From Anolis sagrei (Eukaryota; Chordata; Lepidosauria; Squamata; Anolidae), in the NCBI RefSeq assembly GCF_037176765.1, contig NC_090025.1:13255045-13319044 (forward strand): a stretch of DNA of 64,000 nucleotides, written 5' to 3'. Positions 1 through 13,065 of this stretch are shown here, piece by piece; the first letter of the stretch is position 1; every line of letters starts with the position of its first letter. The notes beneath the pieces were generated by a model, which was not told the origin of the DNA, ran no database searches, and saw only the letters and a list, made by a program, of their open reading frames with translations. The position numbers were made by a program, and so were the translations under genes.

Positions 1-702
1 TCAGACTGAGTACGTAAGCAAAGCAGCAACCCAAGATAAAGCACCTTCCTCTTACAGAGAGAGCTGTAAAATGCTGGGAGCCAGCAAAGGATACACCCAC
101 CTTGGCCTCATTCCCAAAGGAAGGATGTAATCTCATCCTCACTCATGTATTAACTTGTGCGCAACAGTATGAAAACAGCACACATTTCAATTGTATCCTC
201 ACAATTCAACAAGATTTCAGTATCTCAGAAGTTAGTCACAATTTCCTGTTTTCACATTCTGCAAGGCCACTAAGCTAATAGAATTATTCTACTCCAATTG
301 TGGTCATGGCCCAACACGATATTGTACATACAAAGTGGAATATCTGGATAACCTGCAACTCACAAGAGGTCTGCACTTCCTCTGTTAAAGATATAAAATA
401 TTGAATACTTGTATGTAACACTTTTTCTAATGGTCTCAACGTAGGAGTGAGTTGATCAAACATTAGCTTGTGTGTTAAAAATTTAAGCATTATAACTTTA
501 TATTCTGCATCACAAGTTGACTTTTGAATTCTGTTAAGAGTCCAACAAAATGTTGACTTTTTGTAAGTTTTTAACTATTAGTTAATCATTCTACATTTTA
601 CTCTGCTTTTCCTAGGCATGAAATAGGGGAAGAGATACACAAGACCTTGTCCTCTAATCACTCAAATGTGTAACTCAGGGCTCTTCCCCACTGCCCCATT
701 AC

Positions 703-812
703 CCCAGGATCTGACCCCAGGTTATCTGGCAGTGGGGATGCATATATTCCAGTTTAAAGCAGATAATCTGGGATCAGATCCTGGAAGAAAAGGCAGTGTG
801 GAAGGGCCCTTA
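703..812. repeat. Short palindromic repeat (MITE-like)
   Basis: The segment contains GATCTGACCCCAG and its near-complement CTGGGATCAGATC around TTTAAAGCAGATAATCTGG, and ends in GGAAGGGCCC. The same core (ATATTCCAGT...AAAGCAGATAAT...GGCAGTGT) recurs at 10.2 kb and 36.5-37.1 kb. It behaves like a non-autonomous DNA transposon fold-back family. The superfamily was not determined. Confidence 0.45.
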
Positions 813-1164
813 GTAACTCCTTTGGCTTCACCAATACTCCCCAAATACTGTCAAGCATGCTCCACAGCCGTAATTACTTAATATCTTAAGAAACTTGATG
901 TTATAAGTGAGATCTGAAACCTGATAAAACTGTAGTCCACATGTGCACAATGCTGCAAACCACAGATTATGCCTATTTTATTTGAAATTTAAAACAGAAC
1001 CTTGAACACACCAAGCACTTGTTTTGAACACTGTCTGCTACAGAGAATTCACATTAAAAATGTATTGTTACACAATTACAAAAGATGCCATAGATTTGCC
1101 AAGTAGAAAAATAAAAGCAGAGGAACTATTTGTAAGCCGCCTTGAGTCCCCTCCAGGGTCAAGA

Positions 1165-1940
1165 AAGGCAGGGTAAAAATGAAGTTGTTGGGGTTCAGCC
1201 TGAGTTTGAACTTGAACCTGATTCTCTGTTTGTTCCTCCTGATGCTAATGAAAGTATATTTACTGATGCTAGTGGAAATGTACCTTTTGATGCCAATGCT
1301 CCTGAAATTAATGAGGAAGAATCTGCTGTAGGTTTGGAAAATGCCAATGTTCCTGAAATTAGTGAGGAAGGAACTTCTGTAGATTTGGAAAATGAAAGTA
1401 CCAGTGTTCCTGAGAATGTTTCAGAGGGAGACCTTGAACTTTCCCTCCCTTCTGCACCTGTTAACTGTAATGACAACAGAAGGGGCCAAATTTGGGAAGA
1501 CAGAAGTAAATCACTCAGTTTGCGTCGATCCTCCCGAATTCAAGAATTAAAAACATTGGCTTCAAAACAGAAGGGCGGTTCACAGAACCCATTCTTGAGT
1601 TTTAATTGCAATACGCCGAGCTGATTGTTTCAGTTCAGGCATCGTTTCAGAATTGATGAAGACCTTGGCAGTTCTCTCGGTTCCCTGGCCATAGTCTGGG
1701 AAGATTTCTAGGATATCAAGTACGGTTAGTGGATTGCTAACAGATTCCAGTATTTCCCAGTGAGGCTTTTGGTTTTGCTTTGTCCATTTAAATTCATGTT
1801 TGCTGATTTTGCTGTGGCTTTTGACTTGCATTTTTCCTTTATTTTGTAACCATTTTTCTTCAATAAAAAGGATTGTTTTTCACAGCCAAGTGTGGTGGAT
1901 AGTTATCTTAGGGCCTCGTTCCCTGCTCTGGATTGCAACA
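1165..1940 (+). mobile_element. LTR retrotransposon 3' fragment (fossil)
   Basis: An acidic open stretch ends in a basic LRRSSRIQEL tail, like the C-terminal tail of LTR-element polyproteins. It is followed by an LTR-like segment with AATAAA at 1862-1867 and an end near GCAACA at 1940. An L2-type tail lies just upstream (1130-1165). The copy is a remnant without the rest of the element. Family (Gypsy or other LTR group) is uncertain. Confidence 0.35.
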
Positions 1941-3929
1941 GAAGTAAATAAATAATAACTACTTGTAAATAATATAATTAAGTACAGAAACATATCCCAT
2001 GACGAAAAGAATCAGAGAATGTACCATCACATCATTTTGAAGAAATCTAATTAAATAGCTGCTACCAGTGATACTTAATGCAAAACTTCGATTTATTGGT
2101 GTTTGTGAAGCACTTTAAAGGACATCTGGAAGGCATCAGAATTGCAACTCATTAACCAATGTGACAAAGATCTGCTGAATGGAATAGGACTTCTTCATAA
2201 AGCTGTATAGGATTGCATTGCTTCAGGAGCTTCCAAAGGAGTTTGTGATATCCTATTGGACTTTGTTTAGTCTAATACGTTTCTCTCTCACACACACACA
2301 AACACCAATTGCTTTGACCAAAAATGTTTTGTAGCTACATCCAAGGGTTTGCAAGGGTATGAATCTTTCTGGTTTGTCTCTTTTTGAAACAATGAAGTTC
2401 AATAGAAAATAAATAAATAAAATAGCACCAGACTCAGGCAAACACAAAAGCCTGTATTTAAAATTAATTTTATATCTCTGAAAGTCTTTTACACTGAAAA
2501 CATAAAGCCATATTTGGCAGGAACATAATAAGAGAATACCTTAGACCATGGATAGATAGCTTTATCTGGCAATAGAGTAAGATATTGCCATTTAAGTATT
2601 CAGTATATTTCTCATAATATGTTATAGAAAGGCAGACAGCACATTACATTGGGAAATCCTAACATAGTACCTGCCTTAACAGATATTATAAAATGTATAA
2701 CATCACACATGTTTTTGGTATCTTAGCTGTGTATAGATGCACCATTTGCCATTAGTATCTGTGAAGCTGACCAGTATGTGGACACATTCAATCTCAAGTC
2801 ATTATGTTGCCAGAAATATTTTCTGAGGCAGGACTATAATCTTAGTGAACTAATTCACGGCAGGAATCCTCAAGCTGCAGGAGACTAATCCAGTGCAGCT
2901 CAAGCCCAACCTCAAACTGAACAAAGCTGAAGAATTTGTTTCTTCATCTCTTATCAGTGAGCATGACACAAAATTAGCTCGTGACAAGAATAATGAACCT
3001 GTTGGAAGATCCAATGTACTTTCTATGCATTTTACTTTGATTCCAATCAACTCCAATACAGACCGTGGTTGAAGTATTTGCTTCTTTATCTCCCAACAGT
3101 GATGAACAAAAAAAGAATAAAATATGTATGCTGTCAATAAGCTGCTCGCCATCACCTAAACTACCTTGTAAAAACATTTTCAATACAGGAAATGCTTTTT
3201 GATGTATGAAAATTCATTAATTAAGCTGTTTAATTCATTCACTACTACAGCTCTATGTGAGTATTGTTTTGGTCAAATAATGCCAGGTTTCTCTGCTATT
3301 CAACATCTAACTGAATTTCACAATACCTGTGAAATATGGCCATGCTGTGATTTTCCTTTCTTTAGCAAATGAATTTTTTATTATCTTGTTGAAACACTGG
3401 GCTCAAGAACGTATGTACAATTCTTCTCAGAACAAGAAATGAAACTGCAATTGATCAATGGAAATCTACGAAAAGCATATAATGAATGGAAAGGACTGGC
3501 ATAAGAATGTTCAATCCTGGTTCAGATGTCAATAAACAGAAGACCTCTTTGCATTAAATATTAATACAGATGAGCATTACTGTAAACAGTACAATCCCCA
3601 TATCTGTGGGGGATACTTTCCTGAACTTACTATGGAAACAAAAAACAGATGATTATAGCAAACTCTACTGAAACGAACAACCTTCACCAGAGACTGCCCT
3701 GGAAGAGTTAGAATCTTTTTTAGAGAGGACATAATTTATCCTATAAGAGATGTAACTGCTGATACCAGTCCCACAGGTTTGTTTTTTTTTTTTTGGGGGG
3801 GGGGGGTTGTCCTACTCTTTTCTTGACATATTACTGGAGTCACAATAGCTTTGATCCTACCTTCCATGGCACTACGTTTCCTATGTATTAGCAGTGATAA
3901 CTTTTAATGTGAATATAAGTGATTTTAAT

Positions 3930-4059
3930 GTTTGTACAGTATATATTTATGGTTTTATGTCCCGGCATTGAATGTTTGCCGTATATATGCTGTGCTTTGC
4001 CCTGAGTCCCCTGCGGGGTGAGAAAGGCAGAATATAAATGTTTTAAATAAATAAATAGT
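3930..4059 (+). mobile_element. L2 LINE 3' end
   Basis: The segment carries the tail module seen after L2-type coding remnants elsewhere in the window: GCCCTGAGTCCC, then GGGTGAGAAAGGCAGAATAT, ending in AAATAAATAAATA. It is truncated at 5' and noncoding. Confidence 0.6.
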
Positions 4060-4883
4060 CTTTGGTAATATTCGAAATCAACTTAAATGAAGCCAAAAAA
4101 TATTCTCCAATGTCCACTCTTAAAATAATTATGGTAAAGTCTAAGCGAATTTAACTACTGGACTAAGTGGACAACATCCCACTCATCAGCTCAGGGGGCC
4201 CATTAGCAAACCTAGATTCCCAATGTTTAATTCCAAGCCCATGTAGAACTGGAATATGTGAGGTAAAATGTTATGCCACTCTTCTGTTGTAATTTTTTTT
4301 ATATAAGACATGAGCTTGCCTTCCTCTCTCAATATGTTCAGGCATTAAGTTACAGCCATGACTGACAATCTGTGAACAGCATGAGCCACAGAGATAAGTG
4401 CAGAGTGACCATCTGTCTGCAGAAGGGTCTGCCTAGTTTAATTTTAAGTGAGTTTTTTTCCCTATACCTCATAGAGCAGTAAATATAATCAGCAGAAATC
4501 AGTAAATAAATATTAGTATTGGCCTAATCGACCAGCAATATATTCAGCCCTACAAAAGAATGGTGTAGTGGTTCAACTGTTGGACCATACGACTCTGAAG
4601 ACCAGGGTTTCAATCTCCCTTAGGCCATAAACCTATATTGGACAAGTCAAATTCTCTCATCCTAGGAGAAAAGCAAAGAACAAATCCTTACTGAACAAAT
4701 CTTGTAAAAAAACAAAAACACAACTATGATGGATTCTCTTTAGGGTTGCCATAAATTAAAAATGATTTCAAGGCACACAACAATAAATATCTAGTCTTGG
4801 ATAGGTAACAGCAGTATTCTTTCCATTTCAGATCTTACTTTATGCAAATGTAAGTGCTCCCTTGAAATATACAAATACGAAAA

Positions 4884-5290
4884 TCCTATATTTATTATTT
4901 ATTTATTTATTTGATGCACTTATTGACCGCCATTCTCAGCCCATAAGGGCGACTCATGGCGGTGTACAGTACACATAAAAGACAATTACAAAAACCCAGT
5001 TTCAACAACATCTAAACTAACAACACTTACAGACTACACTAAAAATCCGCTCGTCTCATAGTGGAATCATAACCCGTCTCATATTCCTTGTTCCGTTCCA
5101 ATTCTTCTTTACCGTAATGTTAGCATTTAATTAAATGCCCTCTCGAAGAGCCATGTCTTAAGGCTCTTTCGAAAGGACATGAGGGAGGGCGCCTGTCTGA
5201 TGTGTGCAGGGAGAGTGTTCCACAGCCGGGGGGCCACCACTGAGAAGGCCCTCTCTCTCGTCCCCGCCAGCTTTACAACTTTACCCCAGA
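4884..5290 (-). mobile_element. L2-type LINE 3' part, minus strand
   Basis: It begins with TTTATTTATTTATTT (reverse-complemented tail), then ACCGCCATTCTCAGCCC. Further on is a coding remnant which on the minus strand reads like the L2 C-terminus (DRAFSVVAPRLWN type). The copy is 5' truncated. Confidence 0.55.
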
Positions 5291-6496
5291 GTAAGCCTCA
5301 TTCTGAGCAGCCAAGCACAACAGTGTTGTTCCATTAGGATTGCAAACATGCCTGGGAATAAGTTATTTTCAACTCAGTAATTCTTCTAAGTGGGGACATA
5401 TATAAGAGAGTTGCTCCAGGGAGACTTATTATGGATTCTTTGTGTTGTTAATAACATTTTAATTGCATTTTCATCTGCCTTTCCCACAGCAATTAAAGAT
5501 TTTAATCCTCAAAACAATCTTATGAGCTAGTTTAGACTAGTGACAGGTTTAACATATGTTGATTCATTCCAGGCAGCAAAAACTGTGTAGACAGACCAAA
5601 CAAGCCTGTGCTTATCTTCCGCCATCCTAACTTTGATTGTCATCTCTGTGACCATGTGCTGTATATTGCAAAAGGAGAAGTGATTAATGCAAGTGTGTTC
5701 ATATTTAATTTTCCACCATGAATGACATATTAATCTCTTGTTTTCAGGATATTGTCTTCACTAAGACAGTAGTAAAAATGGGTTTTTATTATTTTTGTAC
5801 CTAAAATACATTATTTAACTTAAATGCACATGCCACAAGTATGTCACTCACACTCATGCGCATATACCAGTTTCAGCTAATAATAGATCCACCATTGTTC
5901 TTTTTCATTAAAGCAATCATGGTCTGATTACAAGTACTTACCTTGTAAAAACCATTTCCATAAATTCCAGTTCCCTAAAATATCTTACCACCAATGATGC
6001 ACATTCATGAATCAATGCCCCACAAAGTAATATTCTATGAGGCACTGAAAATACAGATTTTTGGAGTGCAGAAAAAACCAAGAGAATGAACTGACATTGT
6101 GCTGTATTCAAGAACTATTAATCTAAGAGACAATAGTAAAATCCTAGTCTTCATATTCAGATAGGAAACACCAAGCTTATGGGATTTTTTTCCAGCTCTT
6201 TATGATGGATATTGAGACTGTAAAGAAATCTATAAAATATGTTATATCCAGACCACAGTGTGCAAGTAGGGTTGAAACACACTAATACAAGGTATAGTTA
6301 CAAAATCAGCAACACTGTTAATTTCCCATTAATTTCCCCAAAATCAAGCATCTCATTTGGGGCTTGTTTGTATAGGCTACAGATCTTGAAGGACCTTTTA
6401 AACAGGACTCTGAAACAATTTCATGCTTGCTGTTTCACCCACTTATAATCAACTCCACCGACTTGGAAGAAGCAATCATGGAGCAGTTTATTGAAC

Positions 6497-6612
6497 AAGA
6501 TGTGATCACAAAGGATGCTTATGAATGCCTAAACCGAAATCACAAAAGATGCTTGTGAATGCCTAAATTTGAAATCACAAAGGATGCTTGTGAATGCCTA
6601 AATCTGAATTCA
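6497..6612. repeat. Three-copy tandem repeat, about 37 bp unit
   Basis: The module ATCACAAAGGATGCTTGTGA followed by ATGCCTAAA occurs three times in a row with minor changes. It is a small minisatellite in a RUFY3 intron with no sign of coding. Confidence 0.7.
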
Positions 6613-8514
6613 AACAAACAATATCAGGACTGAAGCAACATAAAGGCTGAGATACTGCATCACCAGACATGACTACAATGACGGAGCTCCGTTGCCATAG
6701 TTACCTCTGATGTCAGACCTCCCTACCTTTTCAATTTGGTTTCCAAGGTGCTATAATTTCTGGCACTGGAAAATGACACCTGCAGTGCATTTCTGGTTGT
6801 GGGGCTTGTTGAAAACAAGTAGCCAGAAAAACTAATTTTGCCGTAACCGCTGTTTTCAATGAGCCCCAGGCAATCAACATAATTTCCCAGTTGCCCAAAT
6901 CTGCAGCCCCTTGGAAACAGTTGAGTTTGAGCATGACTAGGATGAAAAGGTAAGCTTTGTGGGTCAAACTTTGTCATTTACAATCATAAACATGAATCCT
7001 AAAGCAGCTAAATCCAGCTTACTATCTTGTTGCTAAAGAAGATGCCAGCCAAAGGCTTCTCTTGAATGGATTTGTGTGAACACCACAAACACATCACATA
7101 AATCAAATGTTGTTGACTTGCTAAGGAAAAAGTAGAAGCATCTGAGATCTGAACTAAACAGGTAATGTTATTTTAATTGTAATACTCCTTCCCACACTAT
7201 TTGTTTTATAGAGCCACTGCAAAAATATTCTGATATCCAGGGCAACAAAGGTTGTCATGAATTATGTGACTAACAGTTTTCACCAAATGAAGCAAAATCT
7301 ATGCCTATGAACTTAAGTTGCTAACATTTAACTTCATTTTACTACCCTCTGTTTTTCAAAACATTGCCTTCTATCTCCTAGTGGGAAGACTGTTGTATCT
7401 GAGGGAAGTTCTACGTGCACTGACAGTGTCATACCGGCAAAAATTTAAAGATTTAAAAGAATGTACAATTTTATTATGAAACCTGCAATGGCTTTTCATT
7501 AGTTCCCCTATGATTGGACAGACTGTATTGATATGTTGCCGAACCCAGTTGAGCTATTTCCATATGCTGCCAGCAGTGGGTTTGTGAAGATAATGCAGCA
7601 AAAGGCAGCTGTGTTTCATTTCCGGGTCAGCAATGAGAAACGCGAACAAAGAAAAAAATTACATTGCCAAATCCCTCTTGAAAAATGCTGGCGAGCTGGC
7701 TTCAGTTATAGCTGTGTATTGCAAAAATAAAAAATAACTCTCCCTTGAAGTGGATTAAGTGAAGGAAAATACTATGGACAATAACATTGTTAAGTGGCAG
7801 CCTGTACCTGTTCCAGCTGTCATTAAAGTGGAGTGTGGTAAATGACATGAGACACATATTTTCACCTTTGCTTCATAGCAGTCATTCTAGTATGAATCAA
7901 AACAGAATCCCACGGGATTTGGAGAAGCAGATAGATCTGAACCAGCTCTGACAGACGTTTCATTGTTTTGGAATAAAGAGGAGCCTTTGAAGCATTACAC
8001 CATATCATTTACTGCATTCATTGTCATTTTCCTCTGTGCAAAATTACACATCTTATTAACCACAATGAAACATCTTTTAAACTCTGACATTGGTATATTT
8101 TAAATAGAGTATCTGGGCATTTGGAACAGCTGTAATTTTCAGGTAAATAAGCACTTCCACAAATTCCAGTTACTATTAAAATACCAAGATTCATGCTTCA
8201 AATGGTGAACTTAATAACCAGATTTAACTCGTTCACTCCTGGTGCTAAGTTGAGAGGGGGACTTCTAAGGAAAAACAAAGAGCTCCAAATACACACATCT
8301 GTTGCTAGTGTTATTGATGTTTTAAAATCAGCTAATTCTTCTTTAGTAATGAAGTAAAACAGCATTTTTAGACATAAGCTTAGGTTACACTGCACTGACT
8401 GAAAGTACGTCCACTTTACATATTTTTGTAATAATGCTTTGAAATTATGAACAGCAACACCCTCCTCCCGAAATAAGGCTTGTAGGTTTCTCTACATAGC
8501 AAATGTACCCATAC

Positions 8515-8692
8515 CTTCATGGGTAGGCTCGGGGTCAGGTGTAAGAGAGATGTCATCCAGTTCTCGTAAACAGAGCCACTCTCCATCCATAGATACACGA
8601 AATTTGCAAAGATATATTGTCTCCATGGCAGCCTGTGTGATCTTGTCTGTGGTAGGGGTTGGCATATCGCTTGGAGGCGTCAGAGCAGACAT
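8515..8692 (-). CDS. RUFY3: RUFY3 alternative first coding exon 1b (short isoform N-terminus)
   Basis: On the minus strand this exon starts MSALTPPSDMPTPTTDK and continues through ITQAAMETIYLCKFRVSMDG to LTPDPEPTHE, nearly identical to my recollection of the N-terminus of mammalian RUFY3 (Singar1/RIPX). It encodes 59 codons plus one base, ending at a GAAG|GTATGG donor (intron from 8514), so it hands over in phase 1. The RUN, coiled-coil and further exons lie left of the window. RUFY3 is a cytoplasmic RUN-domain adaptor linked to neuronal polarity, axon growth and dynein/ARL8-related lysosome transport. The ATG at 8692 is the known initiator for this isoform. A TTGTTGTACCAG just upstream could be an acceptor for a 5' noncoding exon, but a local promoter is equally possible. 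Confidence 0.93.
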
Positions 8693-9790
8693 GATGACTC
8701 AGCTGGTACAACAATAAAATCCAAATTTTAAAAAACTAAAATGGAAAAATCTTTTTGAAAAGGAAGAATACCAGTGCTCGATCAGAAGAGATTTGCTCAG
8801 GATCACAAGACTGCGCTGGTTCTGGAGAAAAGCAAGGCACAGGATGCAAGAGAGGGGTATATACCCCTTCTCTTCTGTAATCTCTTCCTCTGTCTTCTTC
8901 CGCAATACACTCTCCTTTCTTCAAACCGACTAGAAGCAGTTAATCCTGAATAACCATTGCAAGTGTGGCCTCTGCATCAGAAAAAAAATAGCTCTTTTTG
9001 CTGTTTCCTTAAAAAAAGCTTCTTTTGGGAAGAAAGCCTCAAATATGATGAAATATATCGAAGAAGCACTATCCAGAACTGGTGAAATCTACCACCGTAT
9101 CTCTTTCTCTCTCTCTCCCCACTTCAAATGAGCCAAGCCAGCGAGTGATAATAGGATTGGTTGTGCGCAGTAAGCAGGGTGTTGACCAAAATGGCTGACT
9201 AATGAACTGAGCTGAAAATTCAGACTCATGTGACCAGATTTCTCTGAGCGCAGGGCAAGCAATTCCCAGGATGCTTTATAGATGCTGCTGATGCAGGAAG
9301 AGTAATTAAGCTGATCTTGCTCTCAGCATCCACAGCCCTCTTTTCAGACTCTCCTAGTCAATCTGTGATCATAGACATAATACAATGCATGCCTTTATGC
9401 TCAACTAGTCTCATGTCACAAAGAGATATAAAACATGTTTGTGAGCACTCTAAAGTGTCAGTCAGATGCATATGAGCATGGGAATTCAATACCAAACAAA
9501 GCACAAATTTTACTATTTAGCAAAGATTAGGATGTAATTGTTCTACAATGTAACTGCTCTGCAATGCCTTGTACCCCACCCCCTGCCTTCCTAATTCTTG
9601 TAAGTTAATTAGCTTCACAATTTAATATGAATGATAGAAGAAAAAAGACTGTTCCTTACTTCATCCTTTGCTTGTACAGTGCATTATATGCAATAATATA
9701 AATACAAACTTATTTAAATTTAGAGAGACTACAACATGTTGTTAAAAAACCCTCAAGGTTATTGCATATCTATTAGTAAAACTCTAGGGC
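8693..9790. other. Possible 5' UTR or promoter zone of RUFY3 exon 1b
   Basis: No recognisable repeat was seen here. The DNA directly precedes the exon 1b start on the minus strand and includes pyrimidine runs (around 9100-9120). It is not a CpG island. I infer a second, weaker promoter only from the exon arrangement; no TATA box is certain. Confidence 0.25.
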
Positions 9791-9796
9791 CCCTTA

Positions 9797-9798
9797 TT

Positions 9799-9829
<31 letters not shown>

Positions 9830-10195
9830 CCTTACTTATATACCGCTGTTCTCAGCCCGAAGGTGACTCACAGCGGTTCAAAACAAATACGAACAGCAAA
9901 AATTCAGTGCTACAGTATAACAGTTAACAACCTAACACATTACACAATTAATAAACAATTACTACAATACCCATTCACTGTCGTCTCATCATCAATAACA
10001 TGTTCCCTTCCACACAGCTGAATAAAATAATAATAAATAATAATAAAACTTTATTTATATACCGCTCCATCTCCCCGAGGGGACTCTGAGCGGTTCCCAG
10101 GAAACATCATAAAACATACAAAGTAAAAAAACAACATAACCATAAGATTAACAAAACAAAATATACATAAAAATTGTCGCCATAACACACATATA
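9797..10195 (-). mobile_element. Two adjacent L2-type LINE 3' ends, minus strand
   Basis: The first unit has an ATTTATTT run, then TATATACCGCTGTTCTCAGC. A second starts near 10028 with AATAATAATAAAACTTTATT, followed by ACCGCTCCATCTCCCCGAGG. Both are tails of lizard LINEs in reverse orientation. Confidence 0.5.
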
Positions 10196-10199
10196 TTTA

Positions 10200-10332
10200 A
10201 AAGTAATTCCACATTTTCTGCTTTGAACTGGAATATATGACAGTGTGGACTCAGATATCCCAGTTCAAAGCAGATATTGTTGCATCTTCTGCTTTGATAT
10301 TCTGGGCTATATGGCTGTGTGTAAGGGGCCTA
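10200..10332. repeat. Short palindromic repeat (MITE-like)
   Basis: Same family as at 703-812. It contains CTGCTTTGAACTGGAATATA, GACAGTGTGGACTCAGATAT, and the inverted counterpart CAGTTCAAAGCAGATATTG. Confidence 0.45.
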
Positions 10333-10749
10333 GAAAAAGCATCATTTCCATCTGTAATCCAATCTGAACAACACACTAATTTATTCATTATAATTTTAAA
10401 CTTTTAATTTTTCACTCCTTTTCACTTCTTGAAGATTACTTATGACATTAAGAAGTGGCTGACTACAGTGATCTCTAATACGTAGTGCTCTTAAGAAAGC
10501 ATGAAACATGAACCAAACAGGGAATTACTCTTGGGTGTATATTAATGATTAACCACCTCCATACTAAGAAGAACAGATGGACAATAACAAGAAATCCATT
10601 TCAGTCAAGGTTATATAGACGTCAGTCCTGGATCCTGCATGAAATCATGTTTAAGAATTTGCTCAAAGAAATGGACTATACTTTATTAGATAAAAGACAT
10701 GGAAAATTTGTAAACATTTCAAACGATATGCAAAAAGTCACGACGATTT

Positions 10750-11011
10750 ATTTTTTTCATGTCAGGAGCAACTTGAGAAACTGAAGTCGCTTCTGGTGTG
10801 AGAGAATTTGCTGTCTGCAAGGATGCTGCCCAAGGAACACCCAGATGTTTGAGGTTTTACCATCCTTGTGGGAGGCTTCTCTCATGTCCCTGCATGGGGA
10901 GCTGGAGCTGACAGAGGGAGCTCAACCCGCTCAACCCAGATTCAGACTACTGCCCTGTTAATCAGCAGTCCTGCCAGCACAAGGATTTAACCCACTGCAG
11001 CACCAAGGGCT
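10750..11011 (-). mobile_element. tRNA-derived SINE with TGACACGAC-type tail, minus strand
   Basis: Read on the minus strand, the unit starts with a tRNA-like head (GGTGCTGCAGTGGGTTAAA), passes through CAGCTCCAGCTCC and CATGAGAGAAGCCTCCCACA, and ends in AAGTTGCTCCTGACATGA plus A. About eight copies of this family, some partial, are scattered in the window. Confidence 0.75.
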
Positions 11012-11650
11012 TTTATTATAATAAAGACCACCTCTTTATTAAAATATTAAGGATTTTAATAAAGGCGGTCTACAAACAATAAAATTAAATGAAGAAATAT
11101 TTGACACTATGCAGAAAGTAAAATTCTGAATATGTAAGAGATAAGAAACATGTGACAGTGGTGTCTAACAGTTACACAGTGGGGGGGGGAGGGGGCTAAG
11201 ATCGATAAACCAAGGTTGAATCATCAGTATCATTTTAAATTGTCTTAATTCAAACACTACAGCCAATAAGAGCTATTTCTTTTGCAGAAGAAAATCCATC
11301 TTCAATGTCTATAGCAAAACAACCCAGACTCCAACTACATTTAGGATTACTGGAAACTCCAAATTAGATGATTAAATTAAGAGAATATAGTACTACAATA
11401 AAGTAAAGGTTATAGTAGTAGTGTAAGATTAAGTATATGCAAAAAAGAATCATAGCAGCCATCAATTCCCCTGTCCTATTGTCAATCAGAATACTTGACC
11501 AAATTTAACATCAACTACTTTGCTGAAAATGATGCCAGAGAAGGCTACTGAGTGACAGATAATGCAGAGCTAGAGGAAAGGCCTTCAAAAGCTAAAATAC
11601 GTAATATAACAAAAGCCAGGACAGTGACTCCATGAATCACAGGAAAATTA

Positions 11651-12874
11651 GTGTTTAAGAAAACATCAATTACATCTCAACTACTCAATTACATCTGCCC
11701 CAAGTGTAAACAAATCACTCGCATGGAACACAGGATCCGACAACTCGAGGACCGTATTAACACCCTTAAGGACATTCAGGAACTTGAGCTGTTCTTAGAC
11801 ACCACACACCACACTGTCCTAGACACGCAGCCCATATCACACCAACATTACGGGGAGGCTCAACAGAACAGCACCTCAGTTGTGGACAACCCTCAGGCTT
11901 GGAGAAATGTCACCCTTAGAAGGACACATAGGACCCGGAAGCCTCCTCAGAATACTTCCGCTCCGCTGCAGTTACACAACAGATTCCAAATTCTCACACA
12001 ACTATCACCTGACCAAGAAACACAACATATTGGGGAAGACCAGAATGGCTTAGATACTGATCAGTGGCTCATCCTTGATCAGTGTGCAGGGGATAGCCCT
12101 GACTGGGACAACACTTCACAACATTCACACTTGCACAATCGTGCAGGTGTACCATCCCCAACCGTAGACCAGGTGCAACAGGAACACATACAGGAGAACC
12201 ATAGGCTCTTGGACGAATCTCAATGGATTGTCCTTGACGAATGCACCGGGGATGTCGAGGAGGAGGACAACACTTTTCACCTACACAATTCACACCAACA
12301 GGATCACTTTTCTGGAGACCTACACACTACAATGCACAAAAGGGGCCCTGTCATTCCCAAAAGTAAACAGGTCTTGGTAGTAGGCGACTCCCTCCTTAGA
12401 GGAACGGAAGCTGTCATTTCCAGACCAGATGGGATGGCTCGAGAAATATGCTGCCTACCGGGGGCAAAAATACACCATATCACTCAGAGGCTCACCAGGC
12501 TCCTCAAGCCCTATCACCGTCCTCCCCTCATGTTGATTCATGTAGGAACCAATGATACTGCAAGGCATACGTTTCAAAAGATCACAAATGATTTTCGAGC
12601 TCTAGGAGCAAAGCTAAAAGAATGTAATGTACAGGTGGTCTTTTCATCCCTCCTCCCTGTTGTAAGACACGGACCCACAAGAGCCAGAAAAATAGTACAG
12701 GTCAATGACTGGCTTAGAAAATGGTGTCAGGAGGAACGCTTTGGCTTCCTCGACCATGGCCTGCTTTTCCAGGAGGATGGCCTACTGGCAAGGGATGGGG
12801 TGCATCTCACACAAGTAGGAAAACACCTTTTTGCTCACAGACTCGCAAACCTCATTAGACGCACTTTAAACTAG
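11651..12874 (+). CDS. CR1 ORF1 protein (zinc knuckle, coiled coil, SGNH esterase)
   Basis: The first Met gives 407 aa. Near residue 15 is a CPKC motif followed by a short coiled coil (RMEHRIRQLEDRINTL), then an acidic, Gln/His-rich linker with two similar modules (LDTDQWLILDQCAGD and LDESQWIVLDECTGD). The C-terminal third is an SGNH/GDSL hydrolase fold: VVGDSLLRG with Ser247, HVGTNDTA with Asn301, and RDGVHLTQVG with Asp382 and His385, the expected catalytic block order. In CR1 elements ORF1 binds RNA, and the esterase may act on lipids or membranes. The initiator is uncertain because the element may be truncated here, and the first residues (MFKKTSITSQ) may come from flanking DNA. Confidence 0.85.
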   Translation: MFKKTSITSQLLNYICPKCKQITRMEHRIRQLEDRINTLKDIQELELFLDTTHHTVLDTQPISHQHYGEAQQNSTSVVDNPQAWRNVTLRRTHRTRKPPQNTSAPLQLHNRFQILTQLSPDQETQHIGEDQNGLDTDQWLILDQCAGDSPDWDNTSQHSHLHNRAGVPSPTVDQVQQEHIQENHRLLDESQWIVLDECTGDVEEEDNTFHLHNSHQQDHFSGDLHTTMHKRGPVIPKSKQVLVVGDSLLRGTEAVISRPDGMAREICCLPGAKIHHITQRLTRLLKPYHRPPLMLIHVGTNDTARHTFQKITNDFRALGAKLKECNVQVVFSSLLPVVRHGPTRARKIVQVNDWLRKWCQEERFGFLDHGLLFQEDGLLARDGVHLTQVGKHLFAHRLANLIRRTLN

Positions 12875-13065
12875 GTCCACCGGGGGAGGGGGACAACAGC
12901 CTTGCGAACACTACTTTACCCACAATATCTGGGAATCGCCAGAAGGCTAAACGGAGGGCTGCACAAACACAACAAGGACCAAGTACCCAAAGCACAATAA
13001 TCCCAATTAAACAGCTCAGGGGAAGATCTCAGGGGCTCACATGTCTTTACACTAATGCACAGAGC

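Larger units (their letters stand above)
1..8514 (-). other. RUFY3: RUFY3 intron downstream of exon 1b, running off the left edge
   Basis: This is the left part of the RUFY3 transcription unit, after the splice donor at 8514/8513. I looked for the next RUFY3 exon (in mammals it begins DPNYLMANERMN) and did not find it, so it should lie beyond position 1. Apart from the repeats listed separately, stretches 1-700, 1950-3930, 4060-4880, 5290-6490 and 6620-8510 are AT-rich, with no convincing coding exon. A mixed T/G homopolymer run lies at 3780-3807. Short open frames here lack conserved character and splice context. Confidence 0.6.

Noticed and set aside
1142-1624. 160-codon acidic frame as a host gene
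   Set aside because: It begins in an L2-type tail and runs into an LTR-like segment with a basic tail typical of LTR elements. Treated as a fossil.
6723-6977. Two overlapping 78-84 codon minus frames
   Set aside because: No conserved features; both frames are open by chance, and no splice sites of quality bound them.
12069-12293. Minus-strand 74-codon frame inside CR1 ORF1
   Set aside because: Shadow of ORF1.
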